From: Deltaproteobacteria bacterium
Lineage (GTDB): Bacteria; Desulfobacterota_D; UBA1144; Nemesobacterales; UBA2774
Length of the DNA stretch: 64,000 nucleotides
Assembly: GCA_029262275.1 (NCBI GenBank)
Contig: JAJCZS010000008.1
Span: 24,563-88,562 of the forward strand
Direction of reading: 5' to 3'
Shown: piece after piece, positions 1 through 9,721 of the stretch
Layout of the letters: the number at the start of each line of letters is the position of its first letter
How positions within the stretch are numbered: the stretch's first letter is position 1
Translations under genes and position numbers: made by a program
Notes under the pieces: generated by a model
The model's database searches: none
What the model was told of the DNA's origin: nothing
Seen by the model: only the letters and a program-made list of their open reading frames with translations

Positions 1-54
1 TGATGTATCCAGTCCTCCAGAGTATGCTAAAACAATCTTATTTTTTTCACTCAT
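1..54 (-). CDS. argG: Argininosuccinate synthase, N-terminal fragment (gene runs off the window)
   Basis: Only the first 18 codons are inside the window; the gene continues leftwards. The start codon is ATG at 54-52. The peptide reads MSEKNKIVLAYSGGLDTS, and AYSGGLDTS is the PP-loop ATP-binding signature at the N-terminus of ArgG. ArgG joins citrulline and aspartate in arginine synthesis. argC (8679) and argH (40393) are also in this window but far apart, so the pathway genes are scattered rather than in one operon. The 126 bases between this start and the next gene hold its promoter region. Confidence 0.85.
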   Translation of the reverse strand, partial: MSEKNKIVLAYSGGLDTS

Positions 55-180
55 TTACTAAAACTCCTCCTAAACACTAAGAGCATAACATTTTTAAAGT
101 AAGCTTAAACTAACTTGAAATTAATCTAGGAATATAGAATACAGAGAACAACCAATATCCAAATATAGTGAACACAAGTT

Positions 181-630
181 TTACTTAGGCTGTTCTTGCT
201 GTTCCTGATTTTCAGCAGGAGGTCTCAAGTCGTGTAGATAAAACTTGGCACCGTTGTCATCGTAAAACTTCTCAAGTGTGAAGCCTATATACTCTATTTT
301 CTCCAAATCGTCACCCATGAAAGCAGCCTTTTTAACTTCATCTGACAACTTACAGTCTATAGGTATTTCCTTAGTTGGGCTATCATTAGCAATGAATATT
401 AACCTAAAATCTTTTTGGAGCTCTAAGTTGTTGGGCGTTACAAAACCCACTGCCATTTTCATATCGGAAAATTCAAAAACTATAAGTCTGACTGCACTAC
501 TTCCCATCCCTTCCTTACCACCTTCAACAGTAAACAAATAGCCGTAACAATTCACTGCCCTCTTGCTCTCATTAAATGAATTTAGTTGCCAGTAGTCTTC
601 TGAATCAACCATGCACAATATTTGAAGCAT
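181..630 (-). CDS. Hypothetical protein, 149 aa
   Basis: I do not recognise this family. The protein is soluble-looking, with no signal peptide or membrane segment, and ends in a Gln/Glu-rich tail (residues ~138-149). A GGAGA ribosome-binding site lies just upstream of the ATG at 630, which favours this start over the internal Met7. It lies 81 bases downstream of pgeF on the same strand and may be read from the same transcript. No function is inferred. Confidence 0.6.
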   Translation of the reverse strand: MLQILCMVDSEDYWQLNSFNESKRAVNCYGYLFTVEGGKEGMGSSAVRLIVFEFSDMKMAVGFVTPNNLELQKDFRLIFIANDSPTKEIPIDCKLSDEVKKAAFMGDDLEKIEYIGFTLEKFYDDNGAKFYLHDLRPPAENQEQQEQPK

Positions 631-711
631 TTTTACTCTCCGTTCAAGTTGTTTAAGTACCCAAATTTTGAAACATTATACCTTCTCTGAAAAATATTAA
701 CACCGTTTTGA

Positions 712-1398
712 TCATGTGCTACTCAAAGCAATAAAGCTAAGCTGTGTACTAACCCCTTTCCCTTCTCTTCTATATGAATAGAAATTAGCATTACACTTAG
801 TGCAAATATCAACAATCTCAATATCCGCAACCCCCGCTTTTTCTAATGCAATCTTATTTGCAATACCCAGATCGAGAACATATTTAGATTCTCCAGACTC
901 AAACAAATATTGATCACAATTGGAGAACCTTTCTTTAAAGAGAGCCGCAACATCTTCACCAACTACGTAGCAGCAGCTCGAAATCGAGGGACCTATGACT
1001 GAAGTTAACAAAGAGGAATCAATTCCATACTCTGATTTTATTGTATTTATTGTTTTTATAGCTATTTCTGACAAAGTACCACGCCATCCAGCATGCACGG
1101 CAGCCACAATTGATTTATCTCTATCAACTATTAATATAGGCACACAATCAGCAGTTCTTATACCAATTCCAACATCTTTCAAGCTTGTGATAATAGAGTC
1201 CCCTTCCCTTAAGTCATCATGGTTCTCTATATCATCTAAAACTACTACATTAGCACTGTGAATTTGTTTAAGCTGTGCAATTCTTGGCAATTTAGAATAT
1301 TTTTCTATCAAAGAAGCATCTGTACCCACCTCTCTATTCGAAAAGCCGTGAACTACTCCACCCATTGATTCAAGCTTTTTAGATTTAACAAAATTCAT
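712..1398 (-). CDS. pgeF: PgeF/YfiH family protein (multicopper polyphenol oxidase-like, laccase domain)
   Basis: 228 aa, about the usual length. The family motifs are visible in order: RTADCVPILIVD, AVHAGWRGTLSEIA and IGPSISSCCYVVGEDV, with the metal-binding His and Cys residues in place. Members of this family act on purine nucleosides and in peptidoglycan quality control (PgeF). It starts 8 bases after the stop of the RluD-type gene. The order pseudouridine synthase then yfiH is conserved in many bacteria, so the two are likely co-transcribed. The exact substrate here is inferred from the family. Confidence 0.85.
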   Translation of the reverse strand: MNFVKSKKLESMGGVVHGFSNREVGTDASLIEKYSKLPRIAQLKQIHSANVVVLDDIENHDDLREGDSIITSLKDVGIGIRTADCVPILIVDRDKSIVAAVHAGWRGTLSEIAIKTINTIKSEYGIDSSLLTSVIGPSISSCCYVVGEDVAALFKERFSNCDQYLFESGESKYVLDLGIANKIALEKAGVADIEIVDICTKCNANFYSYRREGKGVSTQLSFIALSST

Positions 1399-1406
1399 TT
1401 TTATAT

Positions 1407-2363
1407 CTAGTCCTGTATTTTTTCTAAATAACTTAGCGCTCTCTGCATATCCTCGGGGATTGGGGCTTCGAATTCAACCCATTTCTTAGTTTCAGGATGC
1501 ATGAAACCTATCTTTGAGGCATGAAGAGCCTGACGGCCGATTTCCTTTGCTGCCTTTGTCAGTACTTCATTTCTTTGCTTTTTGTGTCCGTAGACTTTGT
1601 CTGCCAGAATTGGAAAACCATTTTCAGAAAAATGTACCCTTATCTGGTGAGTCCTTCCTGTTTTTGGCTCCGCTTCAACAAGTGATGTAGAGTTAAATCT
1701 TTTAAGAACATTCCACAAGGTAAGGGACTCTCTCCCTGCTTTTGATTTAGAAGACATCTTGATTCTATTGTTGGGATCTCTACCAATTTGAGAGGCAAAT
1801 GAGCCTGAATCCTCTTTAATATTACCTTCAACTATGGCTAAGTAGCGTTTCTTAACCTCTCTTGCTTTAAACTGGTTAACCAGAGAATTGTGGGCCTGAT
1901 CATTTTTTGCAGCCACTATAACTCCGGAGGTATCTTTATCTAGCCTGTGAACGATACCAGGGCGAATCTTACCACCAATGCCTGATAGGTCTTTGCATCT
2001 ATATAACAATGCGTTTACTAAAGTTCCTGTTTTTACCCCTGCCCCCGGATGCACCACCATACCAGCAGGCTTGTTAGATACGATAATAGAAGAATCCTCA
2101 TAAATAACTTCGATATCTATATCTTCAGGCTCTGCATCTATTGAAACTGGGGCTGGTAGGTTCACATAAATAATCTCGCCCTTATCAAATTTCTTTGAAG
2201 GCTTTATTGGCTGTCCTTTAACCAGCACATTATTCTCGTCTATAAGTTTTTTTATTTGTGAGCGGGTATGATCGGACAGAAAGTGAGCTAGCACAACATC
2301 AGCTCTCTTTCCTGACATCTCCTCAGTAATCTCAAATGTTTCTTTTTGTTCTTCTTTGACCAT
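1407..2363 (-). CDS. rluD: RluA/RluD family 23S rRNA pseudouridine synthase
   Basis: 318 aa. An N-terminal S4 RNA-binding domain (about residues 13-75) is followed by the catalytic domain with the family signature GIVHRLDKDTSGVIVAAK, whose Asp is the catalytic residue. The downstream PKTGRTHQIRVH motif is also present. RluD makes pseudouridines in helix 69 of 23S rRNA; RluD rather than RluC or RluA is inferred from the S4 domain and the following yfiH gene. It begins 2 bases after the stop of the SAM hydroxide adenosyltransferase gene, so it is translated within an operon. Confidence 0.88.
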   Translation of the reverse strand: MVKEEQKETFEITEEMSGKRADVVLAHFLSDHTRSQIKKLIDENNVLVKGQPIKPSKKFDKGEIIYVNLPAPVSIDAEPEDIDIEVIYEDSSIIVSNKPAGMVVHPGAGVKTGTLVNALLYRCKDLSGIGGKIRPGIVHRLDKDTSGVIVAAKNDQAHNSLVNQFKAREVKKRYLAIVEGNIKEDSGSFASQIGRDPNNRIKMSSKSKAGRESLTLWNVLKRFNSTSLVEAEPKTGRTHQIRVHFSENGFPILADKVYGHKKQRNEVLTKAAKEIGRQALHASKIGFMHPETKKWVEFEAPIPEDMQRALSYLEKIQD

Positions 2364-2365
2364 AG

Positions 2366-3118
2366 CTATTTTACAACTGTAATTTTGTGACTATTTATGT
2401 GCTCTGACGCACTTCCCTGGTTTACAGCTATTTCTAAAAAACCTGAGCTTCCGACGATAGCAAGAAGCTCTCCTTTGGCAACATCCTGATAAGAACTTGA
2501 AATGGAGTTAATGACAACACCGTCTAGATCAATCTTACTGGTGTGCTCTACAATGTCACCCGGAATATTCGTAATTAGGTTACCAAAAGAATCCTTGTAG
2601 ATAATCTCACCTATGATTCTATCATCAAGAATTTGAGGCTTACCTATATTTAACAAAACAGGAGATGATAATACCTCCCCAAACTCATTGGCACCCAGGC
2701 CAAGAGATAAATGTGCAGCAACTGGTGCAAATATATCCCTTCCATGAAAGGTGCTACTCAGATCCTCAAGCATAAATTCCCTGTTGGTGATCTCGAATAC
2801 ACGACTACTCTCTTCGATAAATGAAAACACTCCATTATCAGGCCCTACAAAAACACCATGCTCGGTCTCTACAATAATAGGCTTTCTATCAGTGCCTACC
2901 CCAGGATCCACCACTACTACATGAATAGAGTCTTTAGGAAAATATTTGTAGAAATTCCTTACCACTAGTGCTGCTTTGATAATGTCGTACTTAGGGATTT
3001 CATGAGTAATATCCACAATTCTACAGTCTGAGTTTATTCCCATAATAACTCCCTTCATCGAACCAACATAATGGTCGACAAGGCCGAAATCAGATGTAAG
3101 AGTTATGATTCGTCTCAC
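2366..3118 (-). CDS. SAM hydroxide adenosyltransferase (DUF62 / chlorinase-fluorinase-like family)
   Basis: 250 aa. Family motifs: ITLTSDFGLVDHYVGSMKG at the N-terminus, VVDPGVGTDRKPI, GPDNGVFSF, and the C-terminal IYKDSFGNLITN. Characterised non-halogenating members cleave S-adenosylmethionine with water/hydroxide to adenosine and methionine. The biological role is still unclear. It is the first gene of a tight leftward operon with the rluD-like gene and pgeF, and diverges from the MBL-fold gene at 3193. Confidence 0.85.
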   Translation of the reverse strand: MRRIITLTSDFGLVDHYVGSMKGVIMGINSDCRIVDITHEIPKYDIIKAALVVRNFYKYFPKDSIHVVVVDPGVGTDRKPIIVETEHGVFVGPDNGVFSFIEESSRVFEITNREFMLEDLSSTFHGRDIFAPVAAHLSLGLGANEFGEVLSSPVLLNIGKPQILDDRIIGEIIYKDSFGNLITNIPGDIVEHTSKIDLDGVVINSISSSYQDVAKGELLAIVGSSGFLEIAVNQGSASEHINSHKITVVK

Positions 3119-3192
3119 TTAAGTTGCCCTTTAATAACAGTAGTGATAAAGTGGTTATTACTTAAAATAACTCATCTAGGCACAATAGAGAA

Positions 3193-3942
3193 ATGAAACT
3201 AACTATTTTGGGTTCAGGCACCTGTATACCAAATACAAAAAGAGGATCTTCTGGATATCTCATACAAACATCTAACTCTAAAATCCTTCTTGATTGCGGA
3301 AGTGGTACAACATGGAAGCTTGAGGAGATAGGAGTTAATTATCTTGAGATTGACCACATATTCTTTTCTCACATACACCCTGACCACACTGGCGACTTAG
3401 TACCCTTTTTATTCGGAACTAAATACAATCACTATCAGAAAAGAGAAAGACCTCTAAATCTTTGGGGAGGGAAAGGCTTCATTAAACTTTTTGGTGCCTT
3501 AAAAAAAGCTTACAGCAACTGGATTGTTCCAAAGGATTTGTGTGTGGATGAAATTAAGGGTGGATCACAAACCTATGAAGATTTTAAAATTCTTACGACC
3601 AAAGTCCCGCACATAGAAAGCAGCTTAGCCTACAGAATTGAGTCAGAAGGGAAATCTATTGTATATTCTGGAGACACGGATTATTCGGAATCCTTGATTA
3701 ACCTAGCTGCTAAGTGTGATCTTCTAATAATAGAATGTGCGCTTGCAGATGACGACCATAAAATAAAAGGTCACCTCACACCAACTGAGGTAATAAAGAC
3801 TATCAACGCTGCAAATCCCAAGAAAGCAGTCATAACCCATCTCTATCCAGAATGTGATGAAAAAAATGTAGTCGAGATAATAAAAAAAGATGTAGATTTG
3901 GAAGTAATAGAGGCTCAAGATTTATTGGAATTAATTATCTAA
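3193..3942 (+). CDS. MBL-fold metal-dependent hydrolase (RNase Z-like)
   Basis: 249 aa. The metallo-beta-lactamase zinc motif HxHxDH is seen as SHIHPDHTGDL (His60, His62, Asp64, His65). Further metal ligands are in KVPHIESS, VYSGDTDYSE and the terminal VITHLYPE. The fold and N-terminal LGSGTCIPN resemble RNase Z and related phosphodiesterases, but true tRNase Z usually has a longer exosite, so the substrate is not assigned. It stands alone between divergent and downstream promoters. Confidence 0.8.
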   Translation: MKLTILGSGTCIPNTKRGSSGYLIQTSNSKILLDCGSGTTWKLEEIGVNYLEIDHIFFSHIHPDHTGDLVPFLFGTKYNHYQKRERPLNLWGGKGFIKLFGALKKAYSNWIVPKDLCVDEIKGGSQTYEDFKILTTKVPHIESSLAYRIESEGKSIVYSGDTDYSESLINLAAKCDLLIIECALADDDHKIKGHLTPTEVIKTINAANPKKAVITHLYPECDEKNVVEIIKKDVDLEVIEAQDLLELII

Positions 3943-3954
3943 GACCAATATATC

Positions 3955-4005
3955 TTGACTTAAGAACTCAGGTTATTCACTATATTAACGAGCAAGCGCT
4001 CGGTT
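3955..4005 (+). promoter_or_regulatory. Candidate promoter with palindromic operator ahead of the nitroreductase gene
   Basis: A TTGACT box (3955-3960) and TATATT box (3981-3986) are followed at once by an imperfect palindrome AACGAGC-aagc-GCTCGGTT (3987-4005). The spacing between boxes is 20 bases, longer than ideal, so the promoter call is weak. The palindrome looks like a TetR-type operator, placed where a repressor would block transcription of the gene at 4080. Confidence 0.4.
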
Positions 4006-4079
4006 TATTTAGCGAATATAGGGATCTTCAATAAAATAAATACGGGCATAAAAATAAGTTAAAAACAAGGAGGCAAGTT

Positions 4080-4961
4080 ATGGAACTTTTAGAAGCTATA
4101 GGAAGTAGGAGAAGTATCAGATTTTTTAAACCATGGCAAGATGTGGAAGAGTGGAAAATCCAGAGAATGCTGCAAGCAGCACGTTATGCTTCATGTCAGG
4201 GAAACTGTGGATCCACTGAAGCAATCGTAATTGATAAAAGAACTTACCCCCAAGAAAAGTTTGAGCAGATAATTGAATGTGCATCACCTTTTAATGAGCA
4301 GCCACTCAGACAGGCACCAATAGTAATAGCTTGGCTTATTAACATGGATGCTTGGTATAAAGAGCTAGTAGAGTCATTTTCTGTTCTATTCCCCGCAAGG
4401 GCGGTAACAGCTGCATATGGATGGACTTATAAAATTCTAACAGAATCAACTTATCCGCGTTTGATGAGCTTCCCAAAAGATAGAGCTGAGGATCTACTCA
4501 GGATTGAATCAGGACAAGCTATAGCACATTCACTACTTGCGGCAACAGAGCTTGGTCTTGGAGCTTGCCTGTTAGCCACAGGTAGAAAACCTGCAGAGTT
4601 CCCACAAGTACTCGGAACTCCTGAAAATGTAGTACCTATATGGCTAATGGCAGTAGGATATGCAGCAGAAACCCCTGGTCAAAGACCAAGAAAGAGGTTT
4701 GATAAGCTCTACCATTCTAATGAATACGGAACCCCTCTAAAAGAGGATTCTGATGTTCGCCAAGAGCTAAAAGACGCTAACATGATTCAGCCTATGGCTC
4801 CACATCCTGGAAGAGATGAAGAATTAAAACACCTTTGCAAAATGTTCGGGCTTGATGAAGGAATGCCTGATATGCCTAAAGATAAGATTAAAGAGCTTTA
4901 TCAGGAAGACTCAATTTATTATGGTGAAGTACCAGAGGGTCTTGAAGACAAGGGCGTATAA
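4080..4961 (+). CDS. Nitroreductase family protein, 293 aa
   Basis: The N-terminus (MELLEAIGSRRSIRFFKPWQDV) is the FMN-binding start of the nitroreductase family, and the GQAIAHSLLAATELGLGACLLATG segment is its second flavin region. It is longer than the usual ~200 aa, with an insert around residues 95-140 and a C-terminal extension of about 70 residues. Its substrate cannot be told. A strong AAGGAGG ribosome-binding site sits 6 bases before the ATG. A palindrome upstream suggests repressor control. Confidence 0.78.
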   Translation: MELLEAIGSRRSIRFFKPWQDVEEWKIQRMLQAARYASCQGNCGSTEAIVIDKRTYPQEKFEQIIECASPFNEQPLRQAPIVIAWLINMDAWYKELVESFSVLFPARAVTAAYGWTYKILTESTYPRLMSFPKDRAEDLLRIESGQAIAHSLLAATELGLGACLLATGRKPAEFPQVLGTPENVVPIWLMAVGYAAETPGQRPRKRFDKLYHSNEYGTPLKEDSDVRQELKDANMIQPMAPHPGRDEELKHLCKMFGLDEGMPDMPKDKIKELYQEDSIYYGEVPEGLEDKGV

Positions 4962-4979
4962 TTAAAAAGCAGATATTTC

Positions 4980-5026
4980 TGAGGTGAGGGAATTTAAAGA
5001 CATGATTCTTTCACCTCATTTATTTT
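4980..5026 (+). terminator. Rho-independent terminator after the nitroreductase gene
   Basis: Inverted arms TGAGGTGA (4980-4987) and TCACCTCA (5011-5018) are followed by TTTATTTT. It lies between two convergent genes (4961 and 5033) and may serve both strands. Confidence 0.65.
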
Positions 5027-5032
5027 CATGAT

Positions 5033-6112
5033 CTAAGCAACTGTTATATCTCTATCAAGATAGACATTTTGTACGGCGTTTAGTATCTCGACCCCGTCCT
5101 TCATAGGTTTCTGAAATGATTTGCGCCCAGTAATAAGGCCCATACCACCAGCTCGTTTATTAATAACAGCTGTTCTTACTGCTTGAACCAGATCACTGCT
5201 TTCATCACCGCTTGAGGCACCACCTGAATTAATTAAACCAGCCCGTCCCATGTAGCAGTTCACAACCTGGTAGCGAGTAAGGTCAATTGGATGATCAGTA
5301 GTTAGTTTTGAATAAACCCTTGGGTCGGTCTTTCCAAAATTAAGAGCAGTGAAGCCGCCGTTATTCTCAGGCAATTTCTGCTTGATGATATCCGCTTCAA
5401 TTGTGGAGCCAATATGATTTGCCTGAGCCGTAAGATCGGCAGCTACGTGATAATCTGCTTCTTTTGTCTTAAAAGCGGGGTTTCTTAGATAACACCAAAG
5501 TATTGTCACAAGTCCAAGAGTATGAGCATATCTAAACGCCTCCGAGATCTCTTGTAGCTGATGATGACTTTCCTCTGAGCCAAAATAAATTGTAGCACCT
5601 ACTGCAATAGCTCCCATCTCAAAAGCCTGATCTACATTTGCAAAGAGTATCTGGTCATAAGTGTTGGGATAGGATAGGAATTCGTTATGGTTAAGTTTGA
5701 CAATAAATGGAATTTTATGCGCATACTTTCTTGAAACAGCTCCCAGAACTCCAAGAGTGGAAGCAACACCGTTGCATCCCCCTTCAATTGCAAGTTTTAC
5801 TATATTCTCTGGGTCAAAATAAATTGGGTTAGGAGCAAACGATGCGCCTGCTGAATGTTCTATGCCCTGATCGACGGGCAATATGGATAAATACCCAGTT
5901 CCGGCCAGACGTCCAGTGTTAAAAAGAAGCTCAAAATTTCTTAGAACTGAGTTAGGACGGTCAGTTGAAATGAAAATATCGTCAACAAAAGAAGGTCCGG
6001 GCAGATGAAGTTGTTTTTTGGAAATGGTCTTGCATTTGTGATTTAAAAGATAATCCGCTTCCTTACCTAAAAGCTTTACCGTTGAATCAATGCCATCTTT
6101 TGCTTTAGCCAT
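5033..6112 (-). CDS. fbaB: Class I fructose-bisphosphate aldolase (FbaB/DhnA type)
   Basis: 359 aa. The DhnA-type core is visible: [19 protein letters not shown], the [21 protein letters not shown] segment, [12 protein letters not shown], and the phosphate-binding [13 protein letters not shown] near the C-terminus. The enzyme splits fructose-1,6-bisphosphate into glyceraldehyde-3-phosphate and DHAP by a Schiff-base mechanism. It lies 126 bases downstream of gap-pgk on the same strand, so three consecutive glycolytic steps are clustered. The gap suggests it may also have its own promoter. Confidence 0.87.
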   Translation of the reverse strand: MAKAKDGIDSTVKLLGKEADYLLNHKCKTISKKQLHLPGPSFVDDIFISTDRPNSVLRNFELLFNTGRLAGTGYLSILPVDQGIEHSAGASFAPNPIYFDPENIVKLAIEGGCNGVASTLGVLGAVSRKYAHKIPFIVKLNHNEFLSYPNTYDQILFANVDQAFEMGAIAVGATIYFGSEESHHQLQEISEAFRYAHTLGLVTILWCYLRNPAFKTKEADYHVAADLTAQANHIGSTIEADIIKQKLPENNGGFTALNFGKTDPRVYSKLTTDHPIDLTRYQVVNCYMGRAGLINSGGASSGDESSDLVQAVRTAVINKRAGGMGLITGRKSFQKPMKDGVEILNAVQNVYLDRDITVA

Positions 6113-6238
6113 CGCCTTATTTCGCTCCTTATTAGAATCCTTATATTATTTTGTCATAAATATGGTCGAAATTAAATATAAATTCTAAGATCAAAAAACA
6201 GTGAACTCTATTTTAAATAAGGGGACTAAAAAAATAAA

Positions 6239-7456
6239 TCAACTTGCTACAACAGAAATTTCGTTCTCTTTATTATCCAGTATTGAAATACCAGGAAGAT
6301 CTGTTCCACCAAGGAATTCTAACAATGCTCCTCCGCCTGTGGAAATATGCGTAATCTCTGAATCTAACACCTCTGCATTTCTAATTGCAGCAATTGTTTC
6401 TCCGCCTCCTACAACGGTGGTTGCACCACGCCACGTAGCAAGCGCCACAGCCCTGGCCAGCTGAGTAGTTCCTGCTGAGAAGTCACCTACTTCAAATACT
6501 CCCATAGGGCCACCCCAGAAAACAGAGCCTGTTCCCTTTATCTGATGGGCAAATAAAGCAGCAGTCTTAGGACCTATGTCAAAACCCTGCAAATCCTCAG
6601 GGATGTCATCCATAACCATGCAATTTTTTCTTCTTTCAAAATTATCAGCAACCACGTGATCTACAGGCAGGAATATTTTATCTCCGTATTTCTCTAAAGA
6701 CTCTTTTGCCCAGCCAAGCATCTCATCATCTACAATTGAATTGCCAATATTGATGCCCTTTGCTTTCAAAAATGTATATGCGGCGCCTCCGCCTAAAAGG
6801 ACTTTATCGGCTTTATCTATTAAGCTTTTTAGTGCATGTATTTTATCTTTTATCTTTCCCCCGCCCACTATTACAACAAATGGACGCTCTGGATTCTCAC
6901 GAATCCTAGTTAGGAACTTTAGCTCCCTGCTAACTAAAAACCCGGCAAGTCTGTGATTAAACTCTAAAGCCATTCCATATGTAGAAGCATGTTTTCTGTG
7001 TGAGGTTCCAAAGGCATCGTTTACATAAATATCAGCAAAAGAAGCCAATTCTTTTGAAAACTCAGGATCGTTATCTGTTTCCTCTTTATGAAATCTTAAG
7101 TTCTCAAGCAACATAACTTCGCCGTCGCCTAGAGTATCAATGGCTTTTTTTAATTCATCACCTACCACATTCCCTGTAAAATTCACCGATTTTCCAAGGA
7201 GTTCTGATAGCCTAGCCTGTATGGGTTTTAAAGAAAGATCAGGAATAAAAATCCCTTTAGGTCGTCCAAGATGGGTGCCAATAATTACCTTGGCTTTTCT
7301 CTCAATCAAGTAGTCAATAGTTGGTATTGCTCTTCTAATTCGGTAATCTTCGCTGATCTTCCCATCTCTAATAGGGACATTGAAGTCGACTCTAACAAAT
7401 ACCCGCTTACCTTCAAATGAGGAATCGGGCAGATCAGAAATTACCAGCTTGCTCAT
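6239..7456 (-). CDS. pgk: Phosphoglycerate kinase
   Basis: 405 aa, normal length. Family motifs include RVDFNVPI, GTHLGRPKG, LLENLRFHKEE, VNDAFGTSHRKHAST, FWGGPMGVFEV and the C-terminal GGGETIAAI and STGGGALLEFLGG. It transfers phosphate from 1,3-bisphosphoglycerate to ADP. Its start overlaps the stop of gap by 4 bases (ATGA), so the two are translationally coupled. Confidence 0.95.
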   Translation of the reverse strand: MSKLVISDLPDSSFEGKRVFVRVDFNVPIRDGKISEDYRIRRAIPTIDYLIERKAKVIIGTHLGRPKGIFIPDLSLKPIQARLSELLGKSVNFTGNVVGDELKKAIDTLGDGEVMLLENLRFHKEETDNDPEFSKELASFADIYVNDAFGTSHRKHASTYGMALEFNHRLAGFLVSRELKFLTRIRENPERPFVVIVGGGKIKDKIHALKSLIDKADKVLLGGGAAYTFLKAKGINIGNSIVDDEMLGWAKESLEKYGDKIFLPVDHVVADNFERRKNCMVMDDIPEDLQGFDIGPKTAALFAHQIKGTGSVFWGGPMGVFEVGDFSAGTTQLARAVALATWRGATTVVGGGETIAAIRNAEVLDSEITHISTGGGALLEFLGGTDLPGISILDNKENEISVVAS

Positions 7457-8463
7457 TTAGCCTTATCCCCTACATACTCTATCAGATCAACCACTCTTGA
7501 CGAGTATCCGTACTCGTTATCGTACCATCCGATTACCTTAACAAGATTGCCTTTTACAACTGAGGTTAGAGGAGCATCAAAAATAGCTGAATGTGGATCA
7601 CCAATAAAGTCAGAAGAAACTAGTTCTTCGTCGCTATATCTCAAATAACCCTTAAGCTCACCTTCAGCTGCTTGTTTGAATTTTTCATTTACTTCTTCTG
7701 CCGTTGTTGATTTCTCGACTTCAACATTAAAATCGACAACAGAAACATCAGAGGTTGGAACTCTCATAGCTACTGCACTCATTTTCCCTTCAAGCTCAGG
7801 GAAAATAAGCTTTATAGCACTCGCAGCTCCTGTGCTGGTTGGTATTATTGACATTGCAGCAGCTCTAGCTCTCCTTAGGTCTTTATGAGGAGCATCTAGT
7901 ATCTGCTGATCGTTTGTATAAGAATGCACTGTTGTCATTTGTCCTTTTACTATTCCAAAATTTTCGTGAATAACTTTCACAATCATAGAAAAGCAGTTAG
8001 TGGTACAAGAAGCATTTGAGATTATATGGTGATTAGCGCTATCGTACTTATCCTCATTAGCACCAAGTACTGCCGTGAGATCAACGTCTCCTTTAGCAGG
8101 TGCTGTTATGATAACTTTCTTTACTGTTTCTCCTAGATGAGCTGAAACTTCTTCTTTGCTTCTGAAAACACCGCTTGCTTCGGCTACCAATTCAGCGCCC
8201 ACTTCGTGCCAAGGTATATTGGCGGGGTTTCTCTCAGAAAAAACTCTTATAGGCTTACCATCTATTATCATATGGCCGTTTTCAGATTTCACTTCACCCT
8301 TATATGGACCAAAAATCGAATCATATTTAAAAAGGTGGGTAAGTGTTTTTGAGTCGGAAATATCATTAATTCCTACAAATTCTATCCCTTCTCTTTCAAG
8401 CCCTATACGAAGAATATTTCTTCCGATTCTTCCGAATCCGTTAATTCCGACCTTAATTGACAT
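7453..8463 (-). CDS. gap: Glyceraldehyde-3-phosphate dehydrogenase, type I
   Basis: 336 aa. The NAD-binding GINGFGRIGRN, the active-site SNASCTTNC (catalytic Cys153), the TTVHSYTNDQ segment and the C-terminal WYDNEYGYS are all present. The GINDISD sequence with Asp34 points to NAD rather than NADP use. It is the first gene of the gap-pgk operon, read leftwards. The 215-base region between it and argC is the shared divergent promoter region. Confidence 0.95.
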   Translation of the reverse strand: MSIKVGINGFGRIGRNILRIGLEREGIEFVGINDISDSKTLTHLFKYDSIFGPYKGEVKSENGHMIIDGKPIRVFSERNPANIPWHEVGAELVAEASGVFRSKEEVSAHLGETVKKVIITAPAKGDVDLTAVLGANEDKYDSANHHIISNASCTTNCFSMIVKVIHENFGIVKGQMTTVHSYTNDQQILDAPHKDLRRARAAAMSIIPTSTGAASAIKLIFPELEGKMSAVAMRVPTSDVSVVDFNVEVEKSTTAEEVNEKFKQAAEGELKGYLRYSDEELVSSDFIGDPHSAIFDAPLTSVVKGNLVKVIGWYDNEYGYSSRVVDLIEYVGDKAK

Positions 8464-8678
8464 TTATAAATTCCTCCGAGAAAAAGCTACTCTGAAATAG
8501 CCTTAAGTCATTTTCTTTACTTCTAATTCTTATCTGTAGAAAACTACCTTTCTCAGCAATCGGAGTCAAGAATCTGACCTCAATTTGGCTAATAATTTAA
8601 GAGAATTATGAAAAAATGAGCCTAACAAAATAAGATAAGACTTGTATTTAATAATTTTCCCTGATATTTTCAACTTCC

Positions 8679-9719
8679 ATGGACAAGAAAAAAGTAGCGG
8701 TGCTCGGTGCAAGCGGATATACAGGTAGTGATTTACTTAGGTTTTTACTTGTACATCCGGGTGTTGAGATTACTCACTTAACTGCTGAAAAACATGCTGG
8801 GAAGATGATCTCCGATGTTTTCCCTCATTTAAAGGGCATTGTAGATTTAGAGCTTAAACCTCTTAGGCCAAAATCTATACCTAAAAATATAGATGTAATA
8901 TTTGCTGCCCTTCCACACGGCACATCTGCTGCTGTTATAAAAGAACTATATGAGAGGGATGTAAAAATAATAGATTTAGGTGCTGATTTTAGGATAAGCA
9001 ATAAAAATTATAAAAAATGGTATGGACAGCACCCGTGCCCAGAGTTGATTAAAAAAGCGGTTTATGGAATCACCGAGCTAAACAGAGATAAAGTTAAGAA
9101 AGCAAAACTCGTAGCCAATCCAGGGTGCTACCCTACGTCGTCCATATTAGGACTTGCGCCCCTTGTTAAAAACAAGCTGGCGGAAGAGAGCTCAATAATA
9201 GTGGATTCCAAATCTGGAGTTACAGGTGCTGGAAGGTCTCCTTCGCTTGACTACCATTTCTCTGAGGTAAACGAGGGGCTTAAAGCATATAAGGTTGGAG
9301 AGCACCGTCATATGCCTGAGATTGAAGAGGCTTTATCCAATTATTCAGGACTAAATGTAGATGTGTTTTTCACTCCGCACCTGATACCAATGGATAGGGG
9401 AATTTTATCAACCATATACGTAAATCTAAAGAAAAAACTCACAACAAAAAAACTAATAAACATATATAAAGATCATTACAAAGATGAGAAGTTTGTTAGG
9501 ATTTCAGACGAGAATGTATACCCTTCAACAAAACAGGTCCGGGGTTCAAATTACTGTGATATTGGAATAAAGGTTAATAGCTCTGGTAGTAGGGCTGTAA
9601 TTGTATCGGTCATAGACAATCTGGTGAAAGGAGCTTCAGGACAAGCAGTTCAAAACATGAATGTAATGCTTGGTTTTGAAGAATCTACCGGCATAAATAC
9701 AACGCCAGTTTTTCCTTAG
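8679..9719 (+). CDS. argC: N-acetyl-gamma-glutamyl-phosphate reductase
   Basis: 346 aa. The N-terminal LGASGYTGSDLLRFL nucleotide-binding loop, the active-site NPGCYPTSSILGLAPL and GEHRHMPEIE are ArgC signatures. It reduces N-acetylglutamyl phosphate to the semialdehyde in arginine synthesis, using NADPH. It is a single gene facing the convergent cysteine desulfurase gene, with only 2 bases between them. Confidence 0.93.
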   Translation: MDKKKVAVLGASGYTGSDLLRFLLVHPGVEITHLTAEKHAGKMISDVFPHLKGIVDLELKPLRPKSIPKNIDVIFAALPHGTSAAVIKELYERDVKIIDLGADFRISNKNYKKWYGQHPCPELIKKAVYGITELNRDKVKKAKLVANPGCYPTSSILGLAPLVKNKLAEESSIIVDSKSGVTGAGRSPSLDYHFSEVNEGLKAYKVGEHRHMPEIEEALSNYSGLNVDVFFTPHLIPMDRGILSTIYVNLKKKLTTKKLINIYKDHYKDEKFVRISDENVYPSTKQVRGSNYCDIGIKVNSSGSRAVIVSVIDNLVKGASGQAVQNMNVMLGFEESTGINTTPVFP

Positions 9720-9721
9720 TT

